From assembly GCA_016776525.1 (NCBI GenBank), contig JADHTD010000126.1, positions 1 to 7,359 of the forward strand: 7,359 bases of DNA, written 5' to 3'. Source of the stretch: Rhodospirillales bacterium. GTDB taxonomy: Bacteria; Pseudomonadota; Alphaproteobacteria; Rhodospirillales; JADHTD01. Position numbers and translations under genes: made by a program. Below are positions 5,824 through 7,359 of the stretch, in pieces (positions within the stretch are counted from its first letter, which is position 1; each line of letters starts with the position of its first letter). The notes beneath the pieces are model-generated. The model was not told the origin of the DNA. It ran no database searches and worked only from the letters and a program-made list of their open reading frames with translations.

Positions 5824-6932
5824 CACCGTTCAAGGTTTCCCACGCCACTGCCGAAGACTGGGCCCATGCTGCCAAGGCATGCGCCGACGGCCTGAAGACG
5901 GATGCAAACGATACCCTGGGTTTCGTTTACGTCACCGACGACCTGTCGGAGGATTTGTCGAGCGTGCTGACCTACCTGCGCCAGAAAACGGGCGTCGAAC
6001 ACTGGGTCGGCAGCATCGGCATGGGCATCTGCGCCGGGGAAACGGAATATTTCGACCGCCCGGCGGTGGCGGCAATGGTCATGGCGATCCCCGAGGATTC
6101 CTTTTCCATCTTCCCCAGCTTCAATGAGGACTTGGGCCAGCTGCCCCAGGCGACCCTGGACTGGATCGACAAAGCCGAGCCCCTGTTCGGCGTCGTTCAT
6201 GGCGACCCCGGCAATGCCGACACCCCGGACCTGATCAACGATCTGGCGGAATTGACCTCGGGGTTCCTGGTCGGCGGGCTAACCTCGTCGCGCGAAGCCA
6301 ACCACCAAATAGCCGACCATATGACCGGCGGCGGCGTTTCCGGCATCCTTTTCGCGCCGGAAATTCAGGTGGCGACGGGACTCAGCCAGGGCTGTGCGCC
6401 GGTTGCCGGGACGCATGTCATTTCCGATTGTTTGGACAACGTCATCATCGGGCTCGACGGCCACCGGGCGCTGGATGTGTTTAAGGAAGATGTCGGGGAA
6501 CTTTTGGCCCGCGACCTGTCGCGGGTGTCCGGCTATATCCACGCCGCCCTGCCCATTGAAGGCTCCGATACCGGTGATTACATGGTCCGCAACCTGATGG
6601 GTATTGATCCGGTACGGGGCTGGCTGGCCATCGGCGAACAGATCGACCCCGGCGACCGGGTGATGTTCGTGCGCCGGGATCCGGAAAGCGCCCGCGATGA
6701 CCTGCGGGCCATGTTGCAGAACCTGGCCAAGCGCTTGCCGGAAAAACCGCGCGGCGGCCTTTATTTTTCGTGCATCGCGCGGGGCCCCAGCATGTTCGGC
6801 GAGGAGGGAAAGGAAATGGCCATCCTGAGAGAAACCTTCGACGACGTTCCCATCGTCGGCTTCTATGCCAACGGTGAGATTTCCAACAGCCGCCTCTACT
6901 CCTATACCGGCGTCCTGACGCTGTTTATGTAG
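5820..6932 (+). CDS. FIST-domain (FIST_N + FIST_C) sensory protein
   Basis: This 370-residue soluble protein consists almost wholly of the two FIST modules. The N-terminal module (about 32-210) includes GSIGMGICAGE (64-74) and FLVGGLTSS (149-157). The C-terminal module (about 215-368) ends in the characteristic order LYFSCIARG (314-322), FGEEGKEM (326-333), VGFYANGEI (346-354) and a final TGVLTLF. FIST domains are predicted small-ligand sensors, often linked to chemoreceptors, histidine kinases or cyclic-di-GMP enzymes. Here no output domain is fused and no such partner is visible, so it probably senses a ligand and passes the signal by protein contact; both ligand and partner are unknown. 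There is no signal peptide or membrane helix. ATG 5820 lacks a good ribosome site but overlaps the stop of a possible leader ORF. thpR follows after 34 bases on the same strand. Confidence 0.9.
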   Translation: MTPFKVSHATAEDWAHAAKACADGLKTDANDTLGFVYVTDDLSEDLSSVLTYLRQKTGVEHWVGSIGMGICAGETEYFDRPAVAAMVMAIPEDSFSIFPSFNEDLGQLPQATLDWIDKAEPLFGVVHGDPGNADTPDLINDLAELTSGFLVGGLTSSREANHQIADHMTGGGVSGILFAPEIQVATGLSQGCAPVAGTHVISDCLDNVIIGLDGHRALDVFKEDVGELLARDLSRVSGYIHAALPIEGSDTGDYMVRNLMGIDPVRGWLAIGEQIDPGDRVMFVRRDPESARDDLRAMLQNLAKRLPEKPRGGLYFSCIARGPSMFGEEGKEMAILRETFDDVPIVGFYANGEISNSRLYSYTGVLTLFM

Positions 6933-6944
6933 GGGACTTATAAA
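6915..6944 (+). promoter_or_regulatory. Candidate thpR promoter
   Basis: CTGACG (6915-6920), four of six to the -35 consensus, is followed after 18 bases by TATAAA (6939-6944), five of six to the -10. Transcription would start near 6951, about 16 bases before the thpR ATG. The -35 lies in the last FIST codons. thpR could use this site, or read-through from FIST, or both. Confidence 0.35.
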
Positions 6945-6966
6945 AAACCAACCGGGCCCAGTTATC

Positions 6967-7359
6967 ATGCGTCTTTTCGTCGGCCTCGCCCTGCCCTCCG
7001 CTATCCTCGAAAGCCTCGAGCGGCTGTGTTCGGGCATTCCCGGCGCCCGCTGGGTGGCGCCCCGCAACATGCACATAACCTTGCGCTTTATCGGCAATGC
7101 CAGCGGCGGCCAGGCCGAGGATATCAACACCGCGCTGGCCGCCATCGAAGCCCCGGCTTTCGACCTGAACCTGGACGGCATCGGCAGTTTCGGGACCGGC
7201 CGCCGGGTGCGCTCGGTGTGGGCCGGGGTGGCGGCGTGCGAACCCCTCAGCCATGTGCAGGGCAAGGTCGAATCGGCCGTGGTGCGCGCCGGTTTCGAGC
7301 CGGAAGGCCGCAAGTTCAAACCGCATGTTACCTTGGGCCGCCTGAAGAACGGCGATCCC
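6967..7359 (+). CDS. thpR: RNA 2',3'-cyclic phosphodiesterase (2'-5' RNA ligase family), 3' end beyond window
   Basis: The frame is open from ATG 6967 to the window edge, giving 131 residues of a family usually about 175-190 long; the missing part is cut by the window, not by mutation. It opens with MRLFVGLALP, typical of ThpR/LigT. Both catalytic HxTL tetrapeptides of the 2H phosphoesterase fold are present: HITL (36-39, in MHITLRFIG) and HVTL (120-123, in KPHVTLGRL). Characterised members open 2',3'-cyclic phosphates at RNA ends and catalyse reversible 2'-5' RNA ligation in vitro; the cellular role is poorly defined. The protein is cytoplasmic. There is no obvious Shine-Dalgarno, and a promoter candidate nearby would give a short leader of about 16 bases. 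It lies 34 bases after the FIST gene on the same strand, but no functional link between them is evident. Confidence 0.92.
   Translation, partial: MRLFVGLALPSAILESLERLCSGIPGARWVAPRNMHITLRFIGNASGGQAEDINTALAAIEAPAFDLNLDGIGSFGTGRRVRSVWAGVAACEPLSHVQGKVESAVVRAGFEPEGRKFKPHVTLGRLKNGDP

Noticed and set aside
5003..5875. Minus-strand open frame (290 codons) opposite tesA
   Set aside because: It covers a complete SGNH esterase with signal peptide and catalytic blocks on the other strand, and its own product resembles no family.
6279..7319. Minus-strand open frame (346 codons) opposite the FIST gene and thpR
   Set aside because: It runs across two well-supported plus-strand genes and the gap between them, has no recognisable motif, and reflects high third-position GC.
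1..7359. Mobile element, phage, CRISPR or defence island
   Set aside because: No transposase, integrase, direct-repeat array, target-site duplication or shift in base composition is visible; all genes are common chromosomal families.

Overview
The window reads as ordinary chromosomal DNA from an alphaproteobacterium. It is GC-rich, densely packed and uses G/C-ending codons. Protein types and gene order fit a Rhodospirillales-like free-living or aquatic bacterium, but the order is an inference from general resemblance, not from a marker gene. There are no rRNA or tRNA genes, CRISPR arrays, insertion sequences or phage genes. No stretch longer than 300 bases lacks a gene.

Layout from left to right. 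(1) Positions 108-770 (+) encode a small cytoplasmic protein with a C-terminal J domain (HPD motif) and an N-terminal segment that looks like a ribbon-helix-helix fold. It converges on (2) a Bax inhibitor-1/YccA family membrane protein (839-1600, -). A GC-rich hairpin with a T-tract at 775-815 separates the two 3' ends. (3) Positions 1733-5019 (-) hold a two-gene ABC exporter operon, ybbA (ATPase) then ybbP (FtsX-type permease), overlapping by ATGA. (4) Positions 5018-5710 (+) encode a secreted GDSL/SGNH esterase of the TesA family, divergent from ybbA. (5) Positions 5820-6932 (+) encode a FIST-domain sensory protein. (6) From 6967 to the right edge is the first part of thpR, an RNA 2',3'-cyclic phosphodiesterase cut by the window end.

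The core is the classic tesA/ybbA-ybbP neighbourhood, known from E. coli in the same divergent orientation. The esterase acts outside the inner membrane on ester or lysophospholipid-type substrates. YbbAP is a MacB/LolCDE-like exporter thought to act on hydrophobic compounds at the inner membrane. Their conserved linkage suggests a shared role in extracting or hydrolysing lipid-like or toxic esters.

The most unusual local feature is the tesA-ybbA junction. The two start codons overlap by two bases, leaving no intergenic DNA, and TTGACA-type promoter candidates for each gene lie inside the other gene and face each other. This predicts 5' ends that overlap in antisense. The other findings are modest: the RHH-like plus J-domain architecture, a mini-ORF coupled to the FIST start, and a dyad at the BI-1 promoter. 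I see no convincing undescribed multi-gene system here.
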